Positions 8,958 to 17,522 of a stretch of DNA of 64,000 bases are shown here, piece by piece; position 1 is the first letter of the stretch, and every line of letters starts with the position of its first letter. The stretch is taken from contig JAICDB010000004.1 in assembly GCA_020063565.1 (NCBI GenBank), positions 62,001-126,000 of the forward strand, given 5' to 3'. The translations under genes were made by a program, and so were the position numbers. The stretch comes from Clostridiales bacterium. Lineage in GTDB: Bacteria > Bacillota > DSM-16504 > Desulfitibacterales > JAICDB01. The notes beneath the pieces are model-generated. The model had not been told where the DNA came from, did not search any database, and worked only from the letters and a program-made list of their open reading frames with translations.

Positions 8958-9996
8958 AGTACTGGTTGTAGATGACTCGGCATTTATGCGTCGGGTTATT
9001 ATATCCATGCTGGAAAATGATTCTGAAATAGATGTAATAGGGTATGCCAGGGATGGTCAAGATGCCCTTAATAAAATTTCAAAGCTAAAGCCTGATGTAA
9101 TTACTCTGGATGTTGAAATGCCTAAAATGGATGGCATAGAGACTTTAAAAAATATAATGTGCAGTAATCCCCTTCCCGTTGTAATGCTCAGCGCCCACAC
9201 CCGGGATGGAGCACATCAGACGCTTCAGGCTCTGGAGTTGGGAGCAGTTGATTTTGTTGCCAAACCTGAAGGTATCGCAAATATGCAGGCCCTGGCAGGC
9301 GAACTACCACATAAGCTAAAAGTGGCTGCAGGTGCGGAGGTAACCCGCAAGTGTACTCCTTTAGCACCAATTTTAGAGAAAAAAACTGATGAAAAGGTGA
9401 TTAGTGTCTCACGTCCCATAGAGGTGGTAGCCATCGGTACTTCTACCGGTGGCCCAACAGCCCTGCAAACAGTGCTAACTTCGCTGCCACATAATTTACC
9501 GGTGGGAGTAGTTGTTGTACAACATATGCCAAAGGGATTTACAGGTCCCTTGGCTAATCGACTCAATGAGCTCTCAGCCCTTGAAGTTAAAGAAGCGGAA
9601 GAGGGCGATATGATAGCGCCCGGTAAAGTATTAATTGCACCGGCCGGCTACCAGATGCAGTTTGCAAGAAAAGGAGCCGGCGTAACAGTGACTTTAAGTG
9701 AAAATTCACCTATTAAAACTTTATTTAAACCGTCCGTGGATGTAATGCTTCTTTCACTTGCGAAGGTGTATGGCGGTACCTGTTTGGGAGTTATTTTAAC
9801 GGGAATGGGCAACGATGGTACCAGAGGACTAAAAGAACTGAAGAAATTAGGAGCTACAGTGCTGGCCCAGGATAAGGACTCATGTGTCGTATACGGAATG
9901 CCCCGCTCTGCTGTGGAGGCGGGGGTTGTTGATAAAACTGTAACTCTGTCAGAAATGGGAAATGAAATAGTCAAATTGATAAAGCGTAGCAGGTAA
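8938..9996 (+). CDS. cheB: chemotaxis response regulator protein-glutamate methylesterase CheB
   Basis: A 352-residue protein. The N-terminal receiver domain has the acidic pair near residues 12-13, phospho-acceptor Asp58 in TLDVEMPKMDG, and the switch region VVMLSAH. The C-terminal methylesterase domain carries the catalytic Ser in GTSTGGPTAL, His in VVVQHMPKGF and Asp in GMGNDGTRGL. It removes methyl groups from chemoreceptor glutamates, opposing CheR (46626). The ATG at 8938 is chosen over the upstream ATG at 8920 because AAGGA lies 9 bases before it and the family starts close to the receiver domain. Translation is coupled to cheA. Confidence 0.95.
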   Translation: MPESPIKVLVVDDSAFMRRVIISMLENDSEIDVIGYARDGQDALNKISKLKPDVITLDVEMPKMDGIETLKNIMCSNPLPVVMLSAHTRDGAHQTLQALELGAVDFVAKPEGIANMQALAGELPHKLKVAAGAEVTRKCTPLAPILEKKTDEKVISVSRPIEVVAIGTSTGGPTALQTVLTSLPHNLPVGVVVVQHMPKGFTGPLANRLNELSALEVKEAEEGDMIAPGKVLIAPAGYQMQFARKGAGVTVTLSENSPIKTLFKPSVDVMLLSLAKVYGGTCLGVILTGMGNDGTRGLKELKKLGATVLAQDKDSCVVYGMPRSAVEAGVVDKTVTLSEMGNEIVKLIKRSR

Positions 9997-10035
9997 ATTG
10001 TAAGTGAATGTAACAAATGTAACATTTTCTTTAAG

Positions 10036-10064
10036 AGAATCTGCTTAAGCAGGTTCTTTTTTTT
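10036..10064 (+). terminator. intrinsic terminator after cheB
   Basis: AGAATCTGCTT at 10036-10046 pairs with AAGCAGGTTCT at 10047-10057, with TTAA forming the loop, followed by a long T run. It isolates the che operon from the sigma-D operon that follows. Confidence 0.85.
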
Positions 10065-10065
10065 C

Positions 10066-10092
10066 TAAACTTTTTAATGTTATTACCGATAT
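10066..10092 (+). promoter_or_regulatory. sigma-D (FliA) promoter for the flgM operon
   Basis: TAAA at 10066-10069, a 15-base spacer, then ACCGATAT at 10085-10092. This matches the flagellar sigma factor consensus TAAA-N15-GCCGATAT at all but one position. The flgM start is 34 bases downstream. The fliA gene that would read it is at 44042. Confidence 0.9.
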
Positions 10093-10125
10093 ATGTAGTA
10101 AAAGGATATTAAGTGGGTGGTAAAT

Positions 10126-10407
10126 ATGAAAATAAACGGACACTATCCGAAAAACGTAAGCAATATCTACCAAAAACAACAGCAAAACACCGTTTCAAAG
10201 GAGAAAAAAGCTGACAAAAATATCATTACAAAAGATAGCTTGCAGTTATCTCCTCAGGCTCAGCAAATAAGTGACCTTGTTAAAAAGGTAGAGGAATTAC
10301 CGGAAATTAGAGCGGAAAAAATAGCTGAAATAAAAGAAAAGCTGGCAAACAACACATACCAGGTTCCGGCAGCTAAGCTGGCAGCTAAGATGCTGTCTAA
10401 AAAGTAG
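10126..10407 (+). CDS. flgM: anti-sigma-28 factor FlgM
   Basis: A 93-residue, highly charged protein with a C-terminal helical region (SDLVKKVEELPEIRAEKI and LAAKML) that matches the sigma-binding part of FlgM. The N-terminal half is Gln/Lys-rich and probably unstructured, which suits export through the flagellar channel. The ATG at 10126 is used because GGGTGG lies 5 bases upstream. It holds FliA inactive until the hook is complete. It is the first gene behind the sigma-D promoter, a feedback arrangement seen in many Firmicutes. Confidence 0.9.
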   Translation: MKINGHYPKNVSNIYQKQQQNTVSKEKKADKNIITKDSLQLSPQAQQISDLVKKVEELPEIRAEKIAEIKEKLANNTYQVPAAKLAAKMLSKK

Positions 10408-10424
10408 AATTTGAGGTGTTGTAA

Positions 10425-10907
10425 TTGGCTTTGCAAGTAAATGACCTGATACAGGTACTACAAGGACAGGAAAGCGTAATTGCAGAACTGCTTTCTTTGG
10501 CTGATGAGCAACTACAGGTACTTAAAAATGATGACATTGAGAAGCTTTCGGAAATAACAGTTCAGCAGGAGGAAAAGGGACGGAGATTAGCTCTTTTGGA
10601 AAAGAAACGGTGTGAAATTTTAGCAGCTTATTCACAAGAAGTTGGGAAAGAGATACACCACTTAAGTGAGCTATTCAACCATATAGATAGTGAAGATAAA
10701 GATGCTTTGCAAAAGCTGGCTTTTGAAATTAAAGAAAAACATGAGAAACTGGCAGAAACCCATGAACTGAACAGGGTATTATTAAAACAAGGGCTTTTAT
10801 ATGCAAATCGTATTCTCAGCTGTCTTAATCCTGAAAAGAGTGTTTACGGAAAAACAGGAAACATGCAGAAGACTAGTAGCAGTGGAATCATAGATAAAAG
10901 CGTTTAG
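10425..10907 (+). CDS. flgN: FlgN-family flagellar export chaperone
   Basis: A 160-residue, mostly helical protein with the FlgN-type start (LIQVLQGQESVIAELLSLADEQ). It lies between flgM and flgK as in B. subtilis. FlgN proteins hold the hook-junction proteins FlgK and FlgL in the cytoplasm before export. The start is TTG at 10425 with GAGGTG upstream. Sequence conservation in the family is low, so position carries much of the assignment. Confidence 0.85.
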   Translation: MALQVNDLIQVLQGQESVIAELLSLADEQLQVLKNDDIEKLSEITVQQEEKGRRLALLEKKRCEILAAYSQEVGKEIHHLSELFNHIDSEDKDALQKLAFEIKEKHEKLAETHELNRVLLKQGLLYANRILSCLNPEKSVYGKTGNMQKTSSSGIIDKSV

Positions 10908-10926
10908 CGCGTAAGGGGTGGCAGAT

Positions 10927-12420
10927 TTGAGTGGAGGATTGTTTTTTGGTATCAACATAGCATTAAAAGGAATGATGGCGCAGCAATCTGCTTTAAATGT
11001 TACTTCCCACAATATCGCAAATGCCAACACACCCGGCTACACCAGGCAAAGGGCAAATTTAGAATCCAGCATTCCCATGTCAGGTTTAAAACCCGGTACA
11101 GGGCAAATGGGAAGCGGTGTAGAGGTTGGGGAAATAAGAAGGATTCGAGATGCCTTTGTTGACTATCAGATCAGGAATGAGACATCCAAGCTTGGAAAAT
11201 GGGAAAGTATCAGCGAAACTTTAGAGCAGATTGAAACTGTTTTTATGGAGCCTTCTGAGACAGGTTTTAATGACCTTTTGGGACAATTCTGGTCTGACTG
11301 GCAGGAATTGTCCAAATTTGCCGAAAGCTCTCCCATTAGGACTACTCTTAAAGAGACTGCGGTATCACTAACAGATATGCTACGTCATATGCGTGACCAG
11401 CTTACGGACATACAAAATGATACTTTGCATCATATAGAGATTGAGTTAACCGATATCAATTCAATTACAAGTCAGATTGCGCGACTTAACAATCAAATTG
11501 TAAATATCAGTTTATCCAACGATAATCCCAATGACCTCTTGGACAAGAGGGATAATCTTTTAGAAGAGCTTGCAAAAATAGGTAATGTGACAATTACTGA
11601 TATACCGGGATTAAACGGAGAACCGAGTGGCGCTGTAGAGGTTAAATTGGGCGACATTACTGTTGTTGACCAGAGCGGCGCGAAGGAAGTGACAAGCGTA
11701 ACACTTGAAGATGGTGAACTGGCAGGCTTGCAAAAAGTTGCTGAAGATGGAGAAGGCCTTGATACCGATACGGTCCAGTATTACATAAATAAACTTGATT
11801 CACTGGCGGTTGGACTTGCTAAAGCCGTAAATGATATTCACTCCCAGGGTAAAACACTGGATGGGTCAACCGGGAGCGACTTTTTCGTTTTCAAAGATCA
11901 GGACGGTAATGTTATTGACCTGTCGTCCGTTGACTGGAATGATCCTTTTGCAAGCGGTCTCAGTGCGGGAAACATTTATGTTAACCCGGAAATAGAAAGT
12001 GACCCTTCAAAAATAGCAGCAGCGAAGGGTGATGTGGGAGTGGGTCAGGATGCTCTGTTTATGAAAGGGAATGGTGAAACAGCCCTAGAGATTGCAAAGT
12101 TAAAAGATCAACTCATGGATTACGATCCCCAGAGAGGAACGCTTACAGTTTCCGATTCGGGCGGTACGACACTGAGTGACTTTTATAAGGATCTTGTGGC
12201 GGAACTGGGAGTAGCTACTGAAGAATCCGGGAGAATGGTGACAAATCAGGAAACTCTTGTTGAGCAGCTCCAAAAAAGAAGGGAATCCCTTTCCGGGGTT
12301 TCTCTGGACGAGGAAATGGCCAATATGGTGCGCTTTCAGCATGCCTACCAGGCCAATGCCCGTGTTATCAGTGTCATGGATGAGCTTTTGAGTACAATTG
12401 TAAACGGATTAATAAGGTAG
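10927..12420 (+). CDS. flgK: flagellar hook-associated protein 1 FlgK
   Basis: A 497-residue protein with the N-terminal rod/hook motif SALNVTSHNIANANTPGYTRQ and the C-terminal helix with FQHAYQANARVISVMDELL. These are the two coiled ends that build the hook-filament junction. The TTG at 10927 gives MSGGLFFGINIAL, a usual FlgK start, and has AGGGGTGG 6 bases upstream. The GTG at 10918 would overlap that site. It forms the junction together with FlgL, the next gene. Confidence 0.93.
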   Translation: MSGGLFFGINIALKGMMAQQSALNVTSHNIANANTPGYTRQRANLESSIPMSGLKPGTGQMGSGVEVGEIRRIRDAFVDYQIRNETSKLGKWESISETLEQIETVFMEPSETGFNDLLGQFWSDWQELSKFAESSPIRTTLKETAVSLTDMLRHMRDQLTDIQNDTLHHIEIELTDINSITSQIARLNNQIVNISLSNDNPNDLLDKRDNLLEELAKIGNVTITDIPGLNGEPSGAVEVKLGDITVVDQSGAKEVTSVTLEDGELAGLQKVAEDGEGLDTDTVQYYINKLDSLAVGLAKAVNDIHSQGKTLDGSTGSDFFVFKDQDGNVIDLSSVDWNDPFASGLSAGNIYVNPEIESDPSKIAAAKGDVGVGQDALFMKGNGETALEIAKLKDQLMDYDPQRGTLTVSDSGGTTLSDFYKDLVAELGVATEESGRMVTNQETLVEQLQKRRESLSGVSLDEEMANMVRFQHAYQANARVISVMDELLSTIVNGLIR

Positions 12421-12430
12421 GTGCCTTCAG

Positions 12431-13414
12431 ATGCGTGTAACTAACAAAATGCTTACTCAAACAGTTATGAGTAATATAAACACCAATTTGAGCAGGCTGG
12501 ATAAGCTGCAAAACCAGCTCTCGTCAGGAAAGCGGGTTACGAAGCCCTCCGATGACCCCATTGCGGTTGCCAGGATCATGTCCTTTAAAACTGTTATGAA
12601 ATCACAGGAACAATATGACAAAAATATGCAGGATGCAATGGGCTGGCTGGATACTACTGACGGCGCCCTCAATAATGCTAACAAAGTACTGCAGAGGGTA
12701 AGGGAACTGGCAGTCTACGGCGCAAACGACACACTTCCTGATGAGTCAAGGAAGGCGCTGGCCCAGGAGGTGGATAAACTTGTCGAGGAAATGGTTCAGA
12801 TAGGAAACACCAATTACGGCGGCAGGTATATTTTCGGAGGAGGGCATACCACTGAACCCCCCTTTGAAGTAGTGAAGGGCAGTGATGGAAAAATAGAAAG
12901 CGTTAAATTTATCGGCTATCAAGACTTTGTAACACCGAATCCCCCGGCTGATCCCGGTTTTACGGAAGACGCTTTGAAAAACACTTACAAATTAGAGTTT
13001 GAAGTTGAGTCAGGTGTGACAATGAATGTAGCTGCGGGAAGCATGACATTCCATACCGGAATTAACGGCAGCTATGATCTTAATGCAGTCTTTGAGAAAA
13101 TGATTGAATTAAGAAAGAACCTGGAAAACGGAGATACTGCTGAAATTAACTCTCGCATTGGCGACATGGATAAATTAATTGATAACGTACTTTCAGAGAG
13201 AGCAGTTGTCGGAGCTAAAAGCAAAAGGATGGAAACAGCTCAGGAAAGATCATTTTCTTATCAGATGGATTTAAACAAGCTTCTTGGCAGGTTGGAAGAT
13301 GTTGATTTTGCCGAGGCAACCATGGATTTTCATGTGCAACAGACTGTTTACCAGGCGGCGCTTGCAACAGGCGCTCAAATTATTCAACCTACCTTAATTG
13401 ATTTTTTAAAATAA
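12431..13414 (+). CDS. flgL: flagellar hook-associated protein 3 FlgL
   Basis: A 327-residue flagellin-like protein. The N-terminal helix includes LSSGKRVTKPSDDPIAVAR, and the C-terminal helix ends QAALATGAQIIQPTLIDFLK. It is the second junction protein between hook and filament. It begins 10 bases after flgK. Confidence 0.93.
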   Translation: MRVTNKMLTQTVMSNINTNLSRLDKLQNQLSSGKRVTKPSDDPIAVARIMSFKTVMKSQEQYDKNMQDAMGWLDTTDGALNNANKVLQRVRELAVYGANDTLPDESRKALAQEVDKLVEEMVQIGNTNYGGRYIFGGGHTTEPPFEVVKGSDGKIESVKFIGYQDFVTPNPPADPGFTEDALKNTYKLEFEVESGVTMNVAAGSMTFHTGINGSYDLNAVFEKMIELRKNLENGDTAEINSRIGDMDKLIDNVLSERAVVGAKSKRMETAQERSFSYQMDLNKLLGRLEDVDFAEATMDFHVQQTVYQAALATGAQIIQPTLIDFLK

Positions 13415-13429
13415 TATGGGGCTGATAAA

Positions 13430-13912
13430 ATGAAAGTCAAAACTTCAAGGTTCGGAGAAATCGAGGTAGAAGAAAAGAATATTCTTGAATTCAAACAGGG
13501 GCTTTTTGCTTTTGACCATTTGAAAAAATTTGTTTTGCTTGATATACTGGAAAATCCGGCATTTAAATGGCTCCAATCTCTTGAAGACCCGGAAATTACC
13601 TTTTTACTGGTAGACCCATTTCTAATAAAAACTGACTATTCTTTGGAACTGGCTGATTCACTGCAGGATGAGCTGCAAATAGAAAAAAAAGAAGATGTGC
13701 TGGTATATACCACTGTTACAGTTCCAAAAAGCGGTTTTAAAGATGCTACAACAAATTTAGTGGGTCCAATAATTATCAACTGGAAGAAAAAAAGAGGAAA
13801 GCAGGTTATCCTGGAACAAGAAGGACTATCAATAAAATACCCCCTCTTTTCACAAAATACTGTTAAAATGAGTGTTCGAAAATCCTCTAAAAAAGCTAGC
13901 TGCGGGGGTTAA
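13430..13912 (+). CDS. fliW: flagellar assembly factor FliW
   Basis: A 160-residue FliW with the conserved GLFAFDHLKKFVLLD segment near residues 25-39. FliW binds flagellin and CsrA in turn, releasing CsrA when flagellin is exported. CsrA is the next gene, 4 bases on. The last 15 or so residues after KYPLFSQ are basic and end in SCGG. They are encoded by a copy of the TTCGAA repeat element, so the tail may be an addition to the usual protein. Confidence 0.93.
   Translation: MKVKTSRFGEIEVEEKNILEFKQGLFAFDHLKKFVLLDILENPAFKWLQSLEDPEITFLLVDPFLIKTDYSLELADSLQDELQIEKKEDVLVYTTVTVPKSGFKDATTNLVGPIIINWKKKRGKQVILEQEGLSIKYPLFSQNTVKMSVRKSSKKASCGG
13862..13893 (+). repeat. TTCGAA element copy at the fliW-csrA junction
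   Basis: The stretch TTAAAATGAGTGTTCGAAAA followed by TCCTCTAAAA is nearly identical to the copy before cheD, minus the second hairpin arm. It lies inside the end of fliW, 24 bases before the csrA ATG. Confidence 0.55.
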
Positions 13913-13916
13913 AATA

Positions 13917-14153
13917 ATGCTTATTCTTACAAGAAAAGTGGATGAAGGTATAGTAATCGGTGACTATATCAAAATTTCAGTAGTGGCAATAGAAGGTAAC
14001 AAGGTAAGACTTGGAGTTACGGCGCCAATAAATATGTCTATCGTCCGGGAAGAGCTTTATGAAGCTGTTAAAGATGAAAACAGAACGGCAGGAAAAATTA
14101 ATGTTAAAGATATTGACTTCAATATTTTCAAACCGCCCGGGGAAGAGAAATAA
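13917..14153 (+). CDS. csrA: carbon storage regulator CsrA
   Basis: A 78-residue protein beginning MLILTRKVDEGIVIG, the near-invariant CsrA start, followed by VRLGVTAP and the INMSIVREELYEAV segment. It is a dimeric RNA-binding protein that recognises GGA in hairpin loops or at ribosome binding sites. The ATG at 13917 is the correct start because it alone gives the family N terminus; GGGGGTT precedes it. Its likely target is the flagellin leader at 17476-17513. Confidence 0.95.
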   Translation: MLILTRKVDEGIVIGDYIKISVVAIEGNKVRLGVTAPINMSIVREELYEAVKDENRTAGKINVKDIDFNIFKPPGEEK

Positions 14154-14167
14154 GGAGGTGGGTTTAG

Positions 14168-14536
14168 ATGAAGGTTTCGGCAGTAGATAGTATGCAGCAG
14201 GTATCACGTGAACAGTCAATGCAGCGCCGTCAAAACAAGCTGCAACATAATGAAAAAAATTTCACAGGACCCGAACCAATTGAAAATGGAAATATGGAAA
14301 CTGTACCTGTTAATGAAGAACAGGTTATAAAAGCGATAGAGGAAGCTAATAAATCGCTAGCTCTTACACAAACCAGCTTTGAATTTTCCATCCATGAAGA
14401 GACAAAAGAAATAATGGTGAGGGTACTCAACAAAGAAACAGGAGAAGTAATTAGGGAGATACCTCCTGAAAAAATACTTGATATGATAGCTCAAATGTGG
14501 GAGTTAGCCGGTTTACTTGTGGATGAAAAGGTGTGA
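14168..14536 (+). CDS. flaG: FlaG-family protein
   Basis: A 122-residue protein with the C-terminal FlaG domain: FSIHEETKEIMVRVLNKE, then GEVIREIPPEKILDMIAQMWELAGLLVDEKV. The N terminus is Gln-rich. FlaG influences filament length in some bacteria, and it often lies just before fliD as here. A second, divergent FlaG-like gene is found at 16547. Confidence 0.9.
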   Translation: MKVSAVDSMQQVSREQSMQRRQNKLQHNEKNFTGPEPIENGNMETVPVNEEQVIKAIEEANKSLALTQTSFEFSIHEETKEIMVRVLNKETGEVIREIPPEKILDMIAQMWELAGLLVDEKV

Positions 14537-14550
14537 GGGGAGGGAGTTAA

Positions 14551-16095
14551 ATGGCTGATTTAAGAGTAGGCGGACTTGCCACAGGTATGGATATTGAGTC
14601 CATAGTCAAAGATTTAATGAAGGCGGAAAGAATTCCTCTTGATAAGTTGAAGCAGGACAAACAACTCCTGGAATGGAAGCAGGATGACTACCGGGAAATA
14701 AATAAAGCGTTGTTTGACTTTAGGGATAAGGTGTTTGATCTCAAACTTCAAGGTACGTTTAATGTCAAAAATGCTACTTCTTCCAATGAAGATGCCGTTG
14801 AGGTTAGTGCCGGAGGTAATGTCACCGATGGAATCTATACCCTTGATATCAAGCAAATGGCTAGGGGTGTAAATAAAGCAAGCGCGTCGGAATTAAATGA
14901 TGAGGTAGATGCTGATGGTAACACACTTGCACTTGCCGACCAGTTTAACAGTTTGAGCGGTACTCTAAGTTTTATTTTAAAAGGCTGGAAGGATGGAGCA
15001 GAGACAACCGAAGATTTCAGCTTTGATACCTCAACAGATAATATTTATGATGTGGTTAACGAGATTAATTCCCGTGACATGGGAATTACAGCCAGCTATG
15101 ATTCGAAATTAAACAGGTTTTTTCTCACTACTCCTACGGGACAAAATAGCAAGATTCAAGTAACCAGTGATTCCAGCAACTTTCTGTCATATGCAAGTGG
15201 AGGAAGCAGTGCGGATACGGTACTTAAATTGGATATTGAAGAAAACATTGCGTATAACGGTGTAGATGCAGAAGTCGATTTTGGGGGAGGTCAGTTTAGT
15301 TTTGCCGATAATAAGTTTACAATTAACGGAATTAATTTTACATTAAAGGATGAACCTGCTGATCCTGCAAGTCCAATTACGGTAAATGTCAATGTAACAA
15401 ATGATACGGATGCGGTATTTAACAAAATTAAAGATTTTGTAGAATCATATAACGATACTATTGATAAAATATACGACAAGCTGCAGGAAAAACGCTACCG
15501 AGATTACTCGCCGCTTACTGAGGAACAAAAGGAAGAAATGTCCGAAAAACAAATTGAACTATGGGAAGAAAAAGCCAGGAGCGGCCTTTTGAGAAATGAC
15601 CGCATTTTAAACGAGATTATCAGTGACATGAGGATGACCATGGCCGGCATAGTGGAAAATGTAAGTGGAAAATATGACTCCCTTGATGAAATAGGGATAT
15701 CTACTCAAAACTGGCATGAAAATGGGAAGTTATACATAGATGAAGATAAGCTTAAGGCGGCCCTCAATGATGATCCTGAAGGGATAAATAGTTTATTTAC
15801 CAACAGCAGTGAAGTTGATTCCGAAAAGGGTATCGCAATGAGACTTTACGACGTTGTGGTAGAGGGTACGGAGCTTTTAACCGATAAAGCGGGAAGCGAA
15901 TCGAGTTTCAGTTTAATTGATAACAGTTACATAGGAAAAAGGCTTCGAGATCTGAGTGATGAGATTGAAGATTGGGAAGAAAGGCTGATTGAGATAGAGG
16001 ACAGGTACTGGCGAGAGTTTACTGCTATGGAAAAAGCAATAAATCAAATGAATGCCCAGAGCATGTGGCTTGCCCAGCAATTTGGCGGTATGTAA
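14551..16095 (+). CDS. fliD: flagellar filament cap protein FliD
   Basis: A 514-residue cap protein. The N-terminal FliD domain starts MADLRVGGLATGMDIESIVKDLMKAE. The C-terminal FliD domain runs from about residue 290, with the ending FTAMEKAINQMNAQSMWLAQQFGG. It sits at the filament tip and promotes flagellin folding. RBS GGAGGGAG precedes the ATG. Confidence 0.95.
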   Translation: MADLRVGGLATGMDIESIVKDLMKAERIPLDKLKQDKQLLEWKQDDYREINKALFDFRDKVFDLKLQGTFNVKNATSSNEDAVEVSAGGNVTDGIYTLDIKQMARGVNKASASELNDEVDADGNTLALADQFNSLSGTLSFILKGWKDGAETTEDFSFDTSTDNIYDVVNEINSRDMGITASYDSKLNRFFLTTPTGQNSKIQVTSDSSNFLSYASGGSSADTVLKLDIEENIAYNGVDAEVDFGGGQFSFADNKFTINGINFTLKDEPADPASPITVNVNVTNDTDAVFNKIKDFVESYNDTIDKIYDKLQEKRYRDYSPLTEEQKEEMSEKQIELWEEKARSGLLRNDRILNEIISDMRMTMAGIVENVSGKYDSLDEIGISTQNWHENGKLYIDEDKLKAALNDDPEGINSLFTNSSEVDSEKGIAMRLYDVVVEGTELLTDKAGSESSFSLIDNSYIGKRLRDLSDEIEDWEERLIEIEDRYWREFTAMEKAINQMNAQSMWLAQQFGGM

Positions 16096-16107
16096 GAAGG
16101 TGAGCAG

Positions 16108-16521
16108 ATGAACAGTCAGGATAGATTTATCAAACTGGTTCAGGAGAAGAAAAAGTTAATGGAACAGTTTTTGAATCTTACAGAAGAACAGCAGGTTGCA
16201 ATAAGTAATAAAAATTATGATAGCATTTTTAACTTAATAAATGAGAAGCAGAGTATTATTGAAAAGGTAAATTTATTGGACTTAGAACTGGAAGAATTTC
16301 CAACAGATTTACAAGATAAGATGAAAACTGTACTTGCGGAAACAAAAGAAGTTATCGGCAAAGCATTAGCCCTTGATGAAGAAAACATAAAGAAGCTTCA
16401 GGAAAATAAAAATGAAATTGCTGCAAAACTTAAAAATGCTAGGAAAAACAGAAAAACTCACTCCCATTATAGAGGAAAGAATGTGGCAATTGAAGGCGTA
16501 CTGCTTGATAAAAGAAAGTAA
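16108..16521 (+). CDS. FliT-like flagellar chaperone (by position)
   Basis: A 137-residue, almost fully helical, Lys/Glu-rich protein between fliD and the second flaG-like gene. In many Firmicutes this position is held by FliT, the export chaperone for FliD. No diagnostic motif is visible, so the assignment rests on size, helix content and context. Confidence 0.55.
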   Translation: MNSQDRFIKLVQEKKKLMEQFLNLTEEQQVAISNKNYDSIFNLINEKQSIIEKVNLLDLELEEFPTDLQDKMKTVLAETKEVIGKALALDEENIKKLQENKNEIAAKLKNARKNRKTHSHYRGKNVAIEGVLLDKRK

Positions 16522-16546
16522 CCCTTTCTAGGGGGTGAGAAAAGTA

Positions 16547-16912
16547 GTGAAAATTCACGGGGTAGATCCAATTGTAATGGATCGAATTAAAGAAAGAACC
16601 CAGAAGGAAATTGTTTTCCAGCCTGAAAAGACGAAAGTCACAGCTGATAAGAATAGTGAAGAAAAGGGAAGAAAAGAACAGAAACATAATAAAAAAAGCC
16701 TTGAAGAGGTTGTAAGTAGGTTAAACAAGCTGCTGGAAGAAGAAAAAGCGCCCTTGCGTTTTCAAATAATTGTTAGAGACGAAAAGTTGAAAGTTCAGTT
16801 ACTTAATATAGAGGAAAATAAAGTGGTTTCTGAGGTTTTTCCTGAAAAAATTTTTAAGCTGGTAAGAAATCCTAAAGAATTTTCCGGTTTTGTTGTTGAT
16901 GAATTTGTATAA
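16547..16912 (+). CDS. second FlaG-like protein
   Basis: A 121-residue protein. Its C-terminal half (residues 54-121) follows the FlaG pattern, with LRFQIIVRDEKLKVQLLN and then FPEKIFKLVRNPKEFSGFVVDEFV. It parallels the FlaG at 14168, which ends ILDMIAQMWELAGLLVDEKV. The N-terminal half is Lys/Glu-rich. The GTG at 16547 is preferred because TAGGGGGTGAG lies upstream; the GTG at 16535 would fall inside that site. It may be a diverged duplicate. Confidence 0.6.
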   Translation: MKIHGVDPIVMDRIKERTQKEIVFQPEKTKVTADKNSEEKGRKEQKHNKKSLEEVVSRLNKLLEEEKAPLRFQIIVRDEKLKVQLLNIEENKVVSEVFPEKIFKLVRNPKEFSGFVVDEFV

Positions 16913-16947
16913 ATTAGAAATTTGAATAATCAGGAGGGAAGTAGGAA

Positions 16948-17361
16948 ATGAATTCAGCCTTAAATGTATATCAAAAGAATCAGGTTCAAACAAATACTCC
17001 TGAAAAACTGGTATTGATGCTTTATGAAGGAGCTATTAAGTTTATATCTAAAGGAATAAAGGCAATTGAAGAAAAGGATATTCAAGAAGCAAATAACAAC
17101 CTTATTCGCTCCCAGGATATTATGTTGGAACTGATGTCGGGAGTAAACTTTGAGGCAGGGGATATTGCAAAAAATTTGTATGCGCTTTATGAATACATGC
17201 ACCATCGATTAATGCAGGCAAATCTTAAAAAAGAAAAAGAATCTGCACAAGAAGTTTTGAATATGGTCAGGGAACTTAGAGATGCCTGGTCTCAAATGTT
17301 GAAAGAAAATAAAGCTTCCAATGGTAACTCCAAAAAGAAGACAATAAGCGCAAGTGGGTAA
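16948..17361 (+). CDS. fliS: flagellin export chaperone FliS
   Basis: A 137-residue helical protein with the FliS signature YQKNQVQTNTPEKLVLMLYEGAIKFI at the N terminus (residues 7-32) and DAWSQM near the end. It binds the C terminus of flagellin in the cytoplasm. It lies just upstream of the flagellin gene. RBS AGGAGGG lies upstream of the ATG. Confidence 0.93.
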   Translation: MNSALNVYQKNQVQTNTPEKLVLMLYEGAIKFISKGIKAIEEKDIQEANNNLIRSQDIMLELMSGVNFEAGDIAKNLYALYEYMHHRLMQANLKKEKESAQEVLNMVRELRDAWSQMLKENKASNGNSKKKTISASG

Positions 17362-17378
17362 AAATTAATAAACAGGAC

Positions 17379-17405
17379 TAAAGTTTTACAGAAAAAAGTC
17401 GATAA
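17379..17405 (+). promoter_or_regulatory. sigma-D promoter of the flagellin gene
   Basis: TAAA at 17379-17382, a 15-base spacer, and GTCGATAA at 17398-17405. The spacing is exact for the flagellar sigma factor, and the -10 box keeps the CGATA core. Transcription would start about 110 bases before the flagellin ATG, leaving a long structured leader. Confidence 0.85.
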
Positions 17406-17428
17406 ATATAGTGTAAATACTCAAGCTG

Positions 17429-17513
17429 ATAACCTTTCCCAAGGGGCCCCGGGAGAGTTATCAATATAAAAAATTGGCGACAGGGAGGTCGCCTAAAACA
17501 AAAAACAGGGAGG
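17429..17513 (+). promoter_or_regulatory. flagellin leader: large hairpin plus two CsrA-type GGA sites
   Basis: GATAAC at 17429 and GTTATC near 17463 close a large hairpin with a GC-rich top. A second hairpin, GGCGAC (17476-17481) with GTCGCC (17488-17493), presents AGGGAG in its 6-base loop. The RBS itself reads CAGGGAGG (17506-17513). A GGA in a loop plus a GGA at the RBS is the known arrangement for CsrA repression of hag in B. subtilis. Both csrA and fliW are encoded 3.5 kb upstream. Confidence 0.75.
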
Positions 17514-17522
17514 TTATATTTT

